Source: an uncultured Ferrovibrio sp. (lineage in GTDB: Bacteria; Pseudomonadota; Alphaproteobacteria; Ferrovibrionales; Ferrovibrionaceae). Taken from it: 64,000 nucleotides of DNA. Within the stretch, counting starts at the first letter, position 1. Every line of letters begins with the position of its first letter. This document shows positions 1 to 9,043 of the stretch, piece after piece. The translations under genes were made by a program, and so were the position numbers. The notes under the pieces were generated by a model. The model did no database searches. It was not told the origin of the DNA and worked only from the letters and a program-made list of their open reading frames with translations. The stretch spans positions 1 through 64,000 of the forward strand of contig NZ_CALGPC010000020.1 in assembly GCF_937960835.1 (NCBI RefSeq), read 5' to 3'.

Positions 1-1456
1 TCAGCGAAACGATGTCGCTGATCTTCTGCGCGCTTTCCTCGATGCGGCTGACAGCAGCGACGGCGTCGGCCACGACCGTGCCGCCCTTCTCGGCGGTGTC
101 GCGCGCGGCGATCGCGAGCTGGTTCGCGGCCTGCGCATTGTCAGCGTTCTGCTTCACCGTCGCCGTGATTTCGTGCATCGATGCGGCAGTCTCTTCGATC
201 GAAGCAGCCTGGCTTTCGGTACGCTGCGCCAGATCCTGGCTGCCGGCGGAGATTTCACCCGAGGCATCGCGCACCGCGGCGGCGCTGACGCGCAGCCGGC
301 CGGCCAGATCCTTCAAGGTCGCGGCCATGCGGTTGACGCTGTTCTTCAGCGCGCCGAACACGCCGGCATAATCGCCGGTGACGGTGCGGGTGACATCGCC
401 TTCCGCCATCGCTGCGGTTACCGCGGCCAGTTCGCCGGTCATCGACTGCAGCATGGCGGCCAGGCCGTTCAGGCGCTGGCTCATGGTCAGCAGGAAGCCT
501 TCCTTGTTGCTCTCGTCCAGGCGCATCTCCAGATCGCCAGCGGCGATGCGGTTGCACAGTTCCGAGATTTCGGCGATGGCGGCACGCTCGCGCGCCTCGC
601 GGGCTTCACGTTCCGCCGTCTCATGCTGGCGCTGCGCCTCGATCTGCCGTTCGGCTTCGGCGCGGGCCACCATGTTGTCCTTGAATACCTGCACGGTCTT
701 GGCCATGGCGCCGATCTCGTCGCGGCGCTCGGCGCCGTCGATGGCAACCTCCAGATCGCCATCGGCCAGCTTGCTCATCGTGCCGGTGATGCGGGTGATC
801 GGACGCGTCACCGTCAGCACGACGATGGCAATCGCCAGCACAAGGCAGATCACCAGGCCGGTGGCGGCGATGCCGATCATCATCGGCCGCTGGGCCTGAT
901 AGAAGCTGGACAGCTCGTGGGACATGTTCTCGACCGCCTTGGCGTTGCGCACGCCGGCGGCCTGCAGGGAGGCAACCACCTTCTGGCGGGTTTCGACAAT
1001 GGATTTCTGATCGCCGATGGCGCGGGCGGCTTCGGGGCCTTCGGTGAGAGCTGCGGCGGTCAGCGCCCGGCGGCTCTGGAAATAGGCGTCCAGCGGCTGC
1101 TTGATCTCTTCGCGGAAGCTCTTCTGCATCTCTGGGGGCAGCAGGCCCTCCCAGAAGATCATCTTGGTGTCGAGTTCGTCGATGACCTGGGCCATGGCGT
1201 CAGCCTTTTCGCTGATCTCCAGGCTGTTCCTAGCGTTGTAGATCTGTGCGGTCAGCGCCACGGTCTGCGTGAGCAGCACATTGGCCTGCTCGCTCAGCAG
1301 GGCGCGCTCGGTCAGCTGGCTCATCTGGCTGGTGCGCTGCTCGTAACGGTCCATCGCATCGACGCCCATCCAGGCAATGCCGGCGGTAAGCAGGGTCATG
1401 ATGGCGAGGACGATATAAATGCGGGGGCCAATCTTCAGCCGCGAAAGGAAACGCAT
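1..1456 (-). CDS. Methyl-accepting chemotaxis protein, C-terminus cut by window edge
   Basis: Transmembrane chemoreceptor that would signal to CheA/CheW. The start is the ATG at 1456 (reading MRFLSRLKIG), giving an N-terminal membrane helix (about residues 12-32), a periplasmic four-helix-type sensor of about 150 residues, a second membrane helix, a HAMP region (TRPITRITGT, then DLEVAIDGAERRDEIGAM) and a second HAMP-like repeat (AAGDLEMRLDES). The methylation helix follows (AQRTESQAASIEETAASMHE). The reading frame is open to base 1, stopping just before the signalling hairpin tip, so roughly 100-150 residues lie outside the window. It is one of four chemoreceptors here with nearly identical signalling domains. 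The ligand cannot be predicted. Confidence 0.93.
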   Translation of the reverse strand, partial: MRFLSRLKIGPRIYIVLAIMTLLTAGIAWMGVDAMDRYEQRTSQMSQLTERALLSEQANVLLTQTVALTAQIYNARNSLEISEKADAMAQVIDELDTKMIFWEGLLPPEMQKSFREEIKQPLDAYFQSRRALTAAALTEGPEAARAIGDQKSIVETRQKVVASLQAAGVRNAKAVENMSHELSSFYQAQRPMMIGIAATGLVICLVLAIAIVVLTVTRPITRITGTMSKLADGDLEVAIDGAERRDEIGAMAKTVQVFKDNMVARAEAERQIEAQRQHETAEREAREARERAAIAEISELCNRIAAGDLEMRLDESNKEGFLLTMSQRLNGLAAMLQSMTGELAAVTAAMAEGDVTRTVTGDYAGVFGALKNSVNRMAATLKDLAGRLRVSAAAVRDASGEISAGSQDLAQRTESQAASIEETAASMHEITATVKQNADNAQAANQLAIAARDTAEKGGTVVADAVAAVSRIEESAQKISDIVSL

Positions 1457-1726
1457 GACATCTCCGGTCCCGTTCTGGCGGACGGGTTCTCAAGTTTACA
1501 AATTGAGAGGAAGGCCCATGCAGGTGGCGCTGGCCGGGTAACAAAACCAACGCCGCATGGGCCAGGGGAGGCTCTCCCTTTCCCGCGGGAGGCGCCGCAA
1601 ACCGGGAAACGCAGATGCCCGGTTGCGGCGCGCACTTTATGGCCGCTCAGCGCGGGTGGGAATATTGCATTTATGTCTTACCAGCTATGCATCGCCTGCA
1701 GACTAAATATGGGGCGCATAACCGTG

Positions 1727-2284
1727 TCAGGCGGCCCGCTTATGCTGGCCTTCCTGCACTTCTTCCACGATCTTGGCCACAAAAGCAGGCAGATCGTCGG
1801 GCGAGCGGCTGGTGACGATGCCCTTGTCGACCACGACCTCGCGGTCGACCCAGCGGCCGCCGGCATTCTCGATATCCTTGCGGATGGATTTGTACGACGT
1901 GACCTCGCGGCCGCGCAGCGCATCGGCTTCCGCCAGCAGCCAGGGCCCGTGGCAGATCGCCGCCACGACCTTGCCTGACTCCAGGAAGGATTTGACGATG
2001 CCCATCGCCTTCTGATTGACGCGCAGCAGATCGGGATTGATCTGCCCGCCGGGTATGACCAGGGCGGCGTAGTCGGCCGGATTGACGCTGTCGAGGTCGC
2101 AATCGGGCTTCACCGTCTCGCCCCAGTCGTCGATCTGCCAGGCGCGGATCGGCTGGGCTTTCGGCGAGGCGACATCCACCTTGGCGCCCTTGCCGCGCAA
2201 CTGATCGCGCGGCACCAGCAATTCGGATTGCTCGACGCCGTTGGTCGCCATGATCAAAATGCGGGTGTCTTGGATCTTCGGCAT
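1727..2284 (-). CDS. PfpI/DJ-1 family glutamine amidotransferase-like protein
   Basis: A 185-residue DJ-1/PfpI superfamily protein of the type annotated as general stress protein 18 or intracellular protease; characterised members are proteases, deglycases or chaperone-like. Visible marks are ILIMATNGVEQSEL at the N-terminus, LVIPGGQINPDLLR, and the nucleophile elbow AICHGPWLLAEAD with the candidate catalytic Cys. The ATG at 2284 is preferred over one five codons upstream because AAGGAGA lies about 8 bases before it. It follows the IclR gene on the same strand by about 60 bases and may be the last gene of the SDR-FAD-IclR series, though its function need not be linked. Confidence 0.9.
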   Translation of the reverse strand: MPKIQDTRILIMATNGVEQSELLVPRDQLRGKGAKVDVASPKAQPIRAWQIDDWGETVKPDCDLDSVNPADYAALVIPGGQINPDLLRVNQKAMGIVKSFLESGKVVAAICHGPWLLAEADALRGREVTSYKSIRKDIENAGGRWVDREVVVDKGIVTSRSPDDLPAFVAKIVEEVQEGQHKRAA

Positions 2285-2347
2285 CGTGTTCTCCTTCACT
2301 GTTTGCGGTGATGGAGGACAACCGGTCAGGACGAGGCTTGTTCCCGA

Positions 2348-3205
2348 TCAGGCTGCCGGCGGCACGTAGCCCAATTGCGCGGAAATCCGCCGCGTAAACG
2401 CCAGCAGCGCCTCGGCATGCGGGCCGTCGAGGCTGACATCCACCTTCGGTGTCGGGCCGATCAGCGTGATTGCCAGCTGCAGATGGCCGCTGTGATTGAA
2501 GATCGGCGCAGCCAAAGCGCTGATGCCGGGCAGCGGCAGGTCGGCGGTCGCCGCAATGCCGTTGCGCCGCGTCTTCTCGATCTCGCGCTCCAAAGCTTCA
2601 CCTGCCAGCGCGCCGCTGTTGTTCCAGCCCTTCTGCGGCGCCTGCAATTCCGCCTCGATCACCGGCGCCACCAGCTTGGGCGGCAGGAAGGCGGCGAAAA
2701 TCTTGCCTGTTGCGGTGCCGGTGACGGTAAACATGCCGCCCGGGCGGACATTGGCATGGATGTAGTTGGAGGATTCCTGCACCAGCACGATGGTCGGCCC
2801 GTGCGTGCCCCAGACGGTGATCGCCACCATCAGGTTCAGCTCTTCCGCCAGACCGATCACCGCCTCGGATGCGAGGCGATACGGATCGGTGCTGCGCAGT
2901 CGCGCGAGACCAAGATGCAGGGCAAACGGCCCGAGATGATAGCGGCCCGAGGCGGCATCCTGCTCGACCAGTTCCAGCTTGCGAAAGCTGGTGAGGTAGG
3001 CATGTGCCTGGCCGGGCGTGAGTTCGGCCTGCGCGGCGAGATCGCGCAGCATCATCGGCTGGCTGGCATTGGCGAGGATCGCCAGCAGCCGTCCGCCGAT
3101 CTCAACCGACTGGACGCTGCGCCCGCCGATGCGCGCGCGCGCGTCCGCCTCGTCGTCGCTATACAGCCATATGGGCTGCGAGGATGAAGCCGCCTTATCC
3201 GACAT
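2348..3205 (-). CDS. IclR family transcriptional regulator
   Basis: Winged-helix regulator with an effector-binding domain. The N-terminal half has an IclR-type helix-turn-helix (MLRDLAAQAELTPGQAHAYLTSF) and the C-terminal half the ligand domain (VLVQESSNYIHANVRPGGMFTVTGTATGKIFAAFLPP, in two runs). IclR proteins typically control adjacent catabolic genes, so it probably regulates the FAD dehydrogenase/SDR operon and the divergent TRAP operon. The start is uncertain: MSDKAASSSQ at 3205 is used, but an ATG at 3235 or the TTG just before it are in frame and none has a strong Shine-Dalgarno sequence. It lies between the FAD dehydrogenase and PfpI genes on the same strand. Confidence 0.88.
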   Translation of the reverse strand: MSDKAASSSQPIWLYSDDEADARARIGGRSVQSVEIGGRLLAILANASQPMMLRDLAAQAELTPGQAHAYLTSFRKLELVEQDAASGRYHLGPFALHLGLARLRSTDPYRLASEAVIGLAEELNLMVAITVWGTHGPTIVLVQESSNYIHANVRPGGMFTVTGTATGKIFAAFLPPKLVAPVIEAELQAPQKGWNNSGALAGEALEREIEKTRRNGIAATADLPLPGISALAAPIFNHSGHLQLAITLIGPTPKVDVSLDGPHAEALLAFTRRISAQLGYVPPAA

Positions 3206-3277
3206 TCGTCGTGGTACCTGCCCTGTTTTTCGCATCAATACCGGCTGGCAGGGCTTCTGTCACTCGCTCCCGGTCTG

Positions 3278-4999
3278 TCAGTCGGTGACGCCGGCGGCAT
3301 GACGGCCAGCGATATAGCCGAACGTCATCGCCGGACCCAGCGTAATGCCGCCACCGGGATAATTGCCGCCCATGATGCTCGCCATGTCGTTGCCCGCGGC
3401 ATAAAGGCCGGGGATCGGCTGTCCGGTGGTGCTATCCAGCACGCGGGCCTGCGCGTCGGCCTTCAGGCCCGCGAAGCTGCCCAGATCGCCGATCACAAGC
3501 TGCACGGCGTAGAACGGACCGGTCTCCACCGGCGCGACGCAGGGATTCGGCGTCACGGTCGGATCGCCGAGATAGCGGTTATAGGCCGTGCTGCCCTTGC
3601 CGAATTGCGGATCTTCACCCTTGCGGGCATGCTTGTTGAATTCCGCCACGGTACGCTCGAAGGCAACCGGATCGATGCCGCAGACCTTGGCAAGTTCGGC
3701 CAGCGTCTTGCCGCGCTTGAGATAGCCGTTCTTGAGCTGATGCGCGATCGGCACCGGGAAGGGCTTCACATGGCCCAGGCCATAGCGGCGCAGCGTTGGA
3801 TGATCGCAGATCAGCCAGGCGCAGATTTCGCCGGGCAGATTCTTATGCGCCTTCACCAGCGCCTGGCAGAAATCGTGATAGCAGTTGCCTTCGTTGACAA
3901 AGCGCGTGCCGGCGCGGGTCACTGCGATCACACCGGGCTTGGCGCGGTCGATGAAATGCGGGAAGACGCCGAAGCTGCCGTCGCGGCGCGGTACGCGGCT
4001 GACCGGCACCCAGGCGGCAGCATTGGGCAGTTCGTCGGCGGTCGTGGCGCCGAGTGAGGCGGCCAGCTTGATGCCATCGCCCGTGTTGCCTTCCGGCGTC
4101 GGCGACCAGTGTTCGGCGCCGGTTGGCGCATGCGGATAGAGCTTGGCGCGGCGCGCGATATCATGCGGGAAACCGCCGGTGGCCAGCACCACGCCGCGCT
4201 TGGCGCGCACGCGCACCGGACCATCCTGGGTCTGCACGATGGCGCCGGCGACGCGGTCGCCTTCCTTGATCAGCTCGCCCGCCGGCGCGTTCAGCCACAG
4301 CGGAATGCCAAGATCGAAGGCCGTCTTCGCCAGACGTCCGGCCAAGGCATTGCCGTTGGTCAGCCGCATGGCGCGGCCATGGGTCAGCAGATCGCGGCCA
4401 TACTTGACCAGCAGCTTGGCGACGTAAGCGGCCGAGACCACCGAGCGCGTGACGTTGAAGAAATGCAGCAGTTCCTTGCCCGAGCCGATCATCATGCCGA
4501 CGAAGGTGATTTCGGCCAGCGGCGGACGCAGGGTCTTGATCTTGTCGCCCAGTTCGCGGCCATCGAAAGGCTCGGCGCAGATCGACCGCCCGCCCGGCAG
4601 CGCGCCCGGCGCATCCGGATGGTAGTCGGAGAATTGCGGGCCGAGCACGAATTTCACCGCCGTCTTGCTTTCGAAGAAGTCGACCATGCGCGGGCCGTTC
4701 TCCAGGAAGGCATCGACGCGCTCGGCATCGAAATGATTGCCGGCCTCGTGCTGCAGATAGGTGCGCGCGGCCTCCTTGCTGTCCTTGATGCCCTCGCGCG
4801 CAGCCAGCGGATTGGCCGGAATCCACAGCCAGCCGCCAGAGCGCGCTGTGGTGCCGCCATAGACGGACTCTTTCTCAACGATCAGCACGTCCAGGCCATG
4901 CAGCTTGGCGGTGATCGCCGCGGCCATGCCGCCGGCGCCGCTGCCGACCACCAGCAGGTCGCAGTCATGGGTTTTGATGGAAGTGTTCAACGCGTTCAT
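3278..4999 (-). CDS. FAD-dependent dehydrogenase (fumarate reductase/3-ketosteroid dehydrogenase-like)
   Basis: A 573-residue flavoprotein of the FAD_binding_2 family, whose members reduce or desaturate C-C bonds next to a carbonyl (fumarate reductase, 3-ketosteroid delta-1-dehydrogenase). The N-terminal dinucleotide fold is VVGSGAGGMAAAITAKLHGL followed by VEKESVYGGTTARSGG; the C-terminus has YAAGNDMASIMGGNYPGGG, the substrate/FAD-closing segment typical of KstD-like enzymes. The start at 4999 (MNALNTSIKTHD) places the Rossmann fold at residue 18 and leaves 28 bases after the SDR gene. The neighbours (SDR, IclR, TRAP importer) suggest a catabolic desaturation/oxidation route for an imported acid or alicyclic compound; the substrate is unknown. 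Confidence 0.88.
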   Translation of the reverse strand: MNALNTSIKTHDCDLLVVGSGAGGMAAAITAKLHGLDVLIVEKESVYGGTTARSGGWLWIPANPLAAREGIKDSKEAARTYLQHEAGNHFDAERVDAFLENGPRMVDFFESKTAVKFVLGPQFSDYHPDAPGALPGGRSICAEPFDGRELGDKIKTLRPPLAEITFVGMMIGSGKELLHFFNVTRSVVSAAYVAKLLVKYGRDLLTHGRAMRLTNGNALAGRLAKTAFDLGIPLWLNAPAGELIKEGDRVAGAIVQTQDGPVRVRAKRGVVLATGGFPHDIARRAKLYPHAPTGAEHWSPTPEGNTGDGIKLAASLGATTADELPNAAAWVPVSRVPRRDGSFGVFPHFIDRAKPGVIAVTRAGTRFVNEGNCYHDFCQALVKAHKNLPGEICAWLICDHPTLRRYGLGHVKPFPVPIAHQLKNGYLKRGKTLAELAKVCGIDPVAFERTVAEFNKHARKGEDPQFGKGSTAYNRYLGDPTVTPNPCVAPVETGPFYAVQLVIGDLGSFAGLKADAQARVLDSTTGQPIPGLYAAGNDMASIMGGNYPGGGITLGPAMTFGYIAGRHAAGVTD

Positions 5000-5027
5000 G
5001 GCTGCGCAACTCCAATCGTCTGGGGAA

Positions 5028-5798
5028 TCAAAGCGTGAGGAAACCGCCATCCACCGGCAGCATGGCGCCGGTGACATAGCTGGACATGGACGAAGCAAGG
5101 AAAACGACCGGGCCGACCAGTTCTTCCGGCTTGCCGGTGCGCCCCATCGGCGTATGCGCCATGAAGCGTCCGATGGCGGCGGGATCATTGCGCGTGGCTT
5201 CCGTCATCGGCGTGTCGATCACGCCCGGCGCAATGCCGTTGACGCGGATGCCCTCAGGCGCGAGTTCGGCGGCCAGCGCGCGGGTGAATTGCAGCACCGC
5301 GCCCTTGCTGGCGGTATAGGTCGTTGCCCGCGGGCCTGTGGCGAAGGAATTGATTGAGCCGAGATTGACGATGCTGGCGCCGCCTAAAGCGGCCTTGGTC
5401 CGCCGCAGCTGCGGCAGCACGGCGCGGACCATGTTCTTCATGCCGGTGACGTTGACCGACAGGGTCTCCTGCCAGTGACGGTCGTAGTCGGGATCGTCGA
5501 TGGAAACGCGGCGGATGATGCCGGCGTTATTGACGAGGATGCTGGCCGGTCCCAGCGCGGCTTCGGCGGCCGCGGCAAAAGCGGCGCATTGCGCGGCGTC
5601 AGCGACGTCCAGCTTGGCCGCCATGGCCTTGCCGCCGCGGCTGCGAATCGTGGCTGCCACTTCCTCCGCGCCGGCGGCATTGACGTCGCCGAGAGCAACG
5701 GCAGCGCCTTCGTCGGCCAGCCCCAAAGCGATGGCCATGCCATTGCCCTGAGCCGCGCCGGTGACGATGGCGACGTGGTTTATCAATAAGTTAGCCAT
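5028..5798 (-). CDS. Short-chain dehydrogenase/reductase
   Basis: Classical 256-residue SDR: the NAD(P) motif TGAAQGNG at residues 13-20, NNAGII, the active-site Ser region (SINSFATG) and YTASK. The C-terminus ends SSYVTGAMLPVDGGF, as in 3-oxoacyl-reductase-like members. A good ribosome site (GGGAGGAGG) precedes the ATG at 5798. It is the first gene of a minus-strand series leading into the FAD dehydrogenase, IclR and PfpI genes, and diverges from dctP. It probably oxidises a hydroxyl of the compound handled by the FAD enzyme; this is inferred from context. Confidence 0.92.
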   Translation of the reverse strand: MANLLINHVAIVTGAAQGNGMAIALGLADEGAAVALGDVNAAGAEEVAATIRSRGGKAMAAKLDVADAAQCAAFAAAAEAALGPASILVNNAGIIRRVSIDDPDYDRHWQETLSVNVTGMKNMVRAVLPQLRRTKAALGGASIVNLGSINSFATGPRATTYTASKGAVLQFTRALAAELAPEGIRVNGIAPGVIDTPMTEATRNDPAAIGRFMAHTPMGRTGKPEELVGPVVFLASSMSSYVTGAMLPVDGGFLTL

Positions 5799-5986
5799 TC
5801 CGCGCCCTCCTCCCGTAATTCGTGTATTGCGAACTCTTTCGTTATTTCATATTCTTCCCCCCGTCGGATTGCAAGGGGGCATGTCTCGAGCCTGCTTGCG
5901 GTCGCGATTGTCGGAGGAAATGCCAGCCCAGGCCGAACACGGCCCGGCGGCCGTTTTGCGGGCCAGCTGGCCCAGGGGAGGGATTT
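5799..5986. promoter_or_regulatory. Divergent promoter region between SDR operon and TRAP operon
   Basis: 188 bases between two outward-facing catabolic operons. It contains an imperfect dyad CGAA-ctct-TTCG at 5830-5841 in an AT-richer stretch, the kind of place an IclR protein could bind, and a GGGGAGGG ribosome site just before dctP. Assigning it to the IclR regulator is inference. Confidence 0.35.
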
Positions 5987-7045
5987 ATGCGTCAGCTTTT
6001 CTTGAAAGCGGCGGCGTTCGCCGTCGGCGGTGCGATGCTCGCCGGAACCGCGCTTACCAGCGTGCCGGCGATGGCCAAGGACTACGACCTGCAGTCGGTG
6101 TTCGGCCTGCAGGTGCCGTCGATCGGTCAGAGCCCGGTGAAATGGGCCGAGCGCGTCGCGCTGATGACCAACAACGAAGTGAAGATCAAGGTGCATGGCG
6201 CCGGCGAATTCGTGCCGCCGTTTGAGGTGTTCGGCGCGGTCAGCAACGGCTCCATCCCGATGGGTTTTGACTGGGTCGGCTACTGGGCCGACAAGATCCC
6301 GGTCGCCAACCTCGTCGGTTCGATGCCGTTCGGCCCGAACCCCGAGCTGTTCCTTGGCTGGATGTTCCAGGGCGGCGGTCTGGAGATCATCCAGAAGGCC
6401 TATGACCCGCATAATGTGAAGATCCTGCCCTGCCACATGGTGGCGGCGGAAGCCGGCGGCTGGTTCAACAAGGAAATCAAGACCGTCGACGACATCAAGG
6501 GCCTGAACATGCGCATCGCCGGCCTCGGCGCCAAGGCGATGGCCAAGCTCGGCGCCAACGTGCAGCTCGTGCCGGCCGGCGAAATCTTCGTCTCGCTGGA
6601 GCGCGGTCGCATCGAGGCGGCGGAATTCTCCGCCCCGCAGCTCGATATCGGTCTCGGCCTGCAGAAGATCGCGAAGTACTATTACTTCCCGGGCTGGCAC
6701 CAGCCGTCGAGCTGGGACACGATCATCATCAACATGGATGTGTGGAAGAAGTTCACGCCCAAGCAGCAGCAGATCATGCAGGAGGCCTGCCAGGCCAACA
6801 TCACCTACAACTGGTATGATCAGCTGAACGCCCAGGTGAACGCGATCGAGCAGATCGAGAAGGCCGGCGTGAAGGTGCAGCGCTTCCCCGAACCGGTTCT
6901 GAACGCGCTCTATAAGGCCGCGACCGAGGTGATGGAGGAAGAGGCTAAGAAGGACGCGCTGTTCGCCGAGGCCTATCAGTCGCTGACCGCCTACATCAAG
7001 CGCGTCGGCCGCTGGAACGACCTGCAGGCCCTGCCGCGCAACTAA
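5987..7045 (+). CDS. dctP: TRAP transporter substrate-binding protein (DctP family)
   Basis: Periplasmic solute receptor of a TRAP transporter. The start at 5987 has GGGGAGGG 5-12 bases upstream and gives a signal peptide ending VPAMAKDY. The 352-residue protein carries the family pattern of about 150 residues followed by a conserved Arg region (GLNMRIAGLGAKAMAKLGA) that in DctP proteins salt-bridges the ligand carboxylate, then VPAGEIFVSLERGRIEAAEF. It is followed by dctQ and dctM genes, making a complete importer. The ligand is probably a carboxylate, but its identity is not visible. Confidence 0.95.
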   Translation: MRQLFLKAAAFAVGGAMLAGTALTSVPAMAKDYDLQSVFGLQVPSIGQSPVKWAERVALMTNNEVKIKVHGAGEFVPPFEVFGAVSNGSIPMGFDWVGYWADKIPVANLVGSMPFGPNPELFLGWMFQGGGLEIIQKAYDPHNVKILPCHMVAAEAGGWFNKEIKTVDDIKGLNMRIAGLGAKAMAKLGANVQLVPAGEIFVSLERGRIEAAEFSAPQLDIGLGLQKIAKYYYFPGWHQPSSWDTIIINMDVWKKFTPKQQQIMQEACQANITYNWYDQLNAQVNAIEQIEKAGVKVQRFPEPVLNALYKAATEVMEEEAKKDALFAEAYQSLTAYIKRVGRWNDLQALPRN

Positions 7046-7053
7046 GCAACGGC

Positions 7054-7084
7054 CCGGATGCGCCGCCTTGCGCGGCGCATCCGG
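7054..7084 (+). other. Perfect 13-bp stem-loop between dctP and dctQ
   Basis: CCGGATGCGCCGC (7054-7066), a 5-base loop, and its exact complement (7072-7084). It sits 8 bases after the dctP stop and has no U-tract, so it looks like an intercistronic mRNA-stabilising or attenuating hairpin that would raise binding-protein output over the membrane subunits rather than a full terminator. Confidence 0.75.
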
Positions 7085-7112
7085 CATGTCATTCTCAAGG
7101 CGGGGACGTGCC

Positions 7113-7679
7113 GTGACCGCGCTGCTGAAAAAAATCGAAGAAATCTGTGCCTGGTTCGGTCGCATCACCGGCTGGGCCACGCCGCTTCTGGTGATCAGCG
7201 TCTGCATCGGCGTTGTCATGGTGCATCTGCGCGTCAATACCTTCGCCGACTGGGGTTTCGCCATTCCGCTGCTGGGCGAAAAGCTGACGCTGAACGGCCT
7301 GAACGACCTGCAATGGCATCTGTTTGCCGTCATGGTCATGCTGGGTGGCGTCTATGCGCTGCATACCGACAGCCATGTCAGCGTCGATTTTCTTGCCAAC
7401 AATTTCACCGAACGTACCCGGCGCATCATCGTCATTCTTGGCGATGCCATCTTCCTGCTGCCCTTTGCGGTAGTGATGACCTGGTTCGCCTGGAAGTTCA
7501 TGATCACCGCCTATAACTCCAGCGAAGGCTCGTCCTATGGCGGCCTTGTCGACCGCTGGATCATCAAGGCGGTGATGCCGCTCGGTTTCGGCCTGCTCGG
7601 CCTGCTCGGTATCGCGCGCAGCCTGCGCCTCCTGATCCAGCTCATCACCACCCGCGGCGCCGTCGCTCAGAAAGACTGA
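7113..7679 (+). CDS. dctQ: TRAP transporter small permease subunit (DctQ family)
   Basis: Small membrane subunit with four predicted helices (PLLVISVCIGVVMVHLRV; WHLFAVMVMLGGVYAL; IVILGDAIFLLPFAVVMTWF; AVMPLGFGLLGLLGIARSL), the usual DctQ architecture. A GTG at 7113 with AAGGCGGGG upstream is chosen because the in-frame ATG at 7086 lies right at the edge of the intercistronic hairpin; the ATG remains possible and would add nine residues. It is followed 5 bases later by dctM. Confidence 0.88.
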   Translation: MTALLKKIEEICAWFGRITGWATPLLVISVCIGVVMVHLRVNTFADWGFAIPLLGEKLTLNGLNDLQWHLFAVMVMLGGVYALHTDSHVSVDFLANNFTERTRRIIVILGDAIFLLPFAVVMTWFAWKFMITAYNSSEGSSYGGLVDRWIIKAVMPLGFGLLGLLGIARSLRLLIQLITTRGAVAQKD

Positions 7680-7684
7680 AGACC

Positions 7685-9028
7685 ATGGAATACTTTTGGC
7701 CGCTTCTGATGTGCGTGGCGCTGCTGCTGGGCATCTTCTCCGGCTATCCGGTAGCGATCGTCCTGGCGGGCATTGGTGTCATCTTCGCCTTCGCCGCCGA
7801 CGTGCCGATCCTTTTCCTGTCCACCGGCGTGTCGCGCACCTTCTCGGGCATCCTTGCCAACTGGCTGCTGATCGCGGTGCCGCTGTTTGTCTTCATGGGT
7901 CTGATGCTGGAAAAATCCGGCATTGCCCAAAGATTGTTGCATTCGCTGGCGGGACTGCTCGGGCCGCTGCCAGGCGGCTATGCCTTCGCGGTGGCGATCA
8001 TCGGCATCGTCATGGCGGCCTCCACCGGCATCATCGGCGCTTCCGTCGTGCTGATGGGCGTGCTGGCCCTGCCGGTGATGCTGGAGAATAAATACGACCC
8101 CAAACTCGCCACCGGCATCATCGCCTCCACCGGCACATTGGGCATCCTGATCCCGCCTTCGATCATGCTGGTGATCCTGGGCGACACCTTGCGCATCTCG
8201 GTCGGCGACCTGTTTGCCGGCGCGATGATCCCCGGCCTAATGCTGGGCGGCCTCTACATCGTCTATCTGATCTTCCTCGCCATCTTCAAACCGGAAAGCA
8301 TGCCGCCGCGTGCCGACCGGGTACCTCTGCCGCTCGGCCAGGTGCTGATGCAGCTCGCGCGCGACCTGCTGGCGCCGATGGCACTGATCCTGGTGGTGCT
8401 CGGCTCGATCATCGCCGGCGTCGCCACGCCGACCGAGGCCGCGGCTTTGGGCGCGCTGGGCGCCTTCCTGCTGGCGCTGATTTCGCGCCAGCTCACCTGG
8501 CGGCAGTTCCTCGACGTGCTGAACGAGACCACGCGCACCACGGCGATGATCATGTTCGTGATGATCGGCGCCACCATCTTCAGCGTAATCTTCCGCAAGC
8601 TTGGCGGCGACACGATGATCGCCAATGCGCTCGGCGTCGAGGATGCCGGCACCAATCCCTACTGGGTCATGTTCGTGATCATGGCCTTCGTCTTCGTGCT
8701 GGGCATGTTCCTCGACTGGGTGGAGATCACCTTCATCGTCATGCCCATTGTGGCCCCGATCATCGCCGGCCTGGATTTCGGCGTCGGCCAGGAACAGGTG
8801 CTACTGTGGTTCGCCATTTTGTTCGCGGTGAACCTGCAGACCTCCTTCCTCACGCCGCCGTTTGGCTATGCGCTGTTCTATATCCGCGGCATTGCGCCGC
8901 CGGAGATCGGCACCCGCGTGATCTATCGTGGCATCATTCCCTTCGTCGTCATCCAGCTCATCGCACTGCTGCTGACCATCATCTTCCCGCAGCTTGCGCT
9001 CTGGCTGCCGCAAGTCCTGCTCGGTTAA
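7685..9028 (+). CDS. dctM: TRAP transporter large permease subunit (DctM family)
   Basis: 447-residue, about 12-helix transport subunit of the TRAP importer. Typical DctM features include the N-terminal FSGYPVAIVLAGIGVIFAF, the amphipathic ASTGIIGASVVLMG stretch, GTLGILIPPSIMLVI and the C-terminal LQTSFLTPPFGYALFYIRG. It starts 5 bases after dctQ and is followed 15 bases later by the MBL hydrolase, indicating a single transcript. It works with the DctP and DctQ products to import a solute using a sodium or proton gradient. Confidence 0.95.
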   Translation: MEYFWPLLMCVALLLGIFSGYPVAIVLAGIGVIFAFAADVPILFLSTGVSRTFSGILANWLLIAVPLFVFMGLMLEKSGIAQRLLHSLAGLLGPLPGGYAFAVAIIGIVMAASTGIIGASVVLMGVLALPVMLENKYDPKLATGIIASTGTLGILIPPSIMLVILGDTLRISVGDLFAGAMIPGLMLGGLYIVYLIFLAIFKPESMPPRADRVPLPLGQVLMQLARDLLAPMALILVVLGSIIAGVATPTEAAALGALGAFLLALISRQLTWRQFLDVLNETTRTTAMIMFVMIGATIFSVIFRKLGGDTMIANALGVEDAGTNPYWVMFVIMAFVFVLGMFLDWVEITFIVMPIVAPIIAGLDFGVGQEQVLLWFAILFAVNLQTSFLTPPFGYALFYIRGIAPPEIGTRVIYRGIIPFVVIQLIALLLTIIFPQLALWLPQVLLG

Positions 9029-9043
9029 TTCAAGGAGTTAGTC

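Noticed and set aside
173..1978. Long plus-strand reading frame across the first chemoreceptor and PfpI gene
   Set aside because: It is a GC-rich antisense shadow (His/Gly/Ala-rich, no ribosome site) of two well-supported minus-strand genes.
5783..7339. Long minus-strand frame opposite dctP
   Set aside because: The sequence is Arg/His/Leu-rich shadow; dctP on the plus strand has a clear signal peptide, domain and ribosome site.
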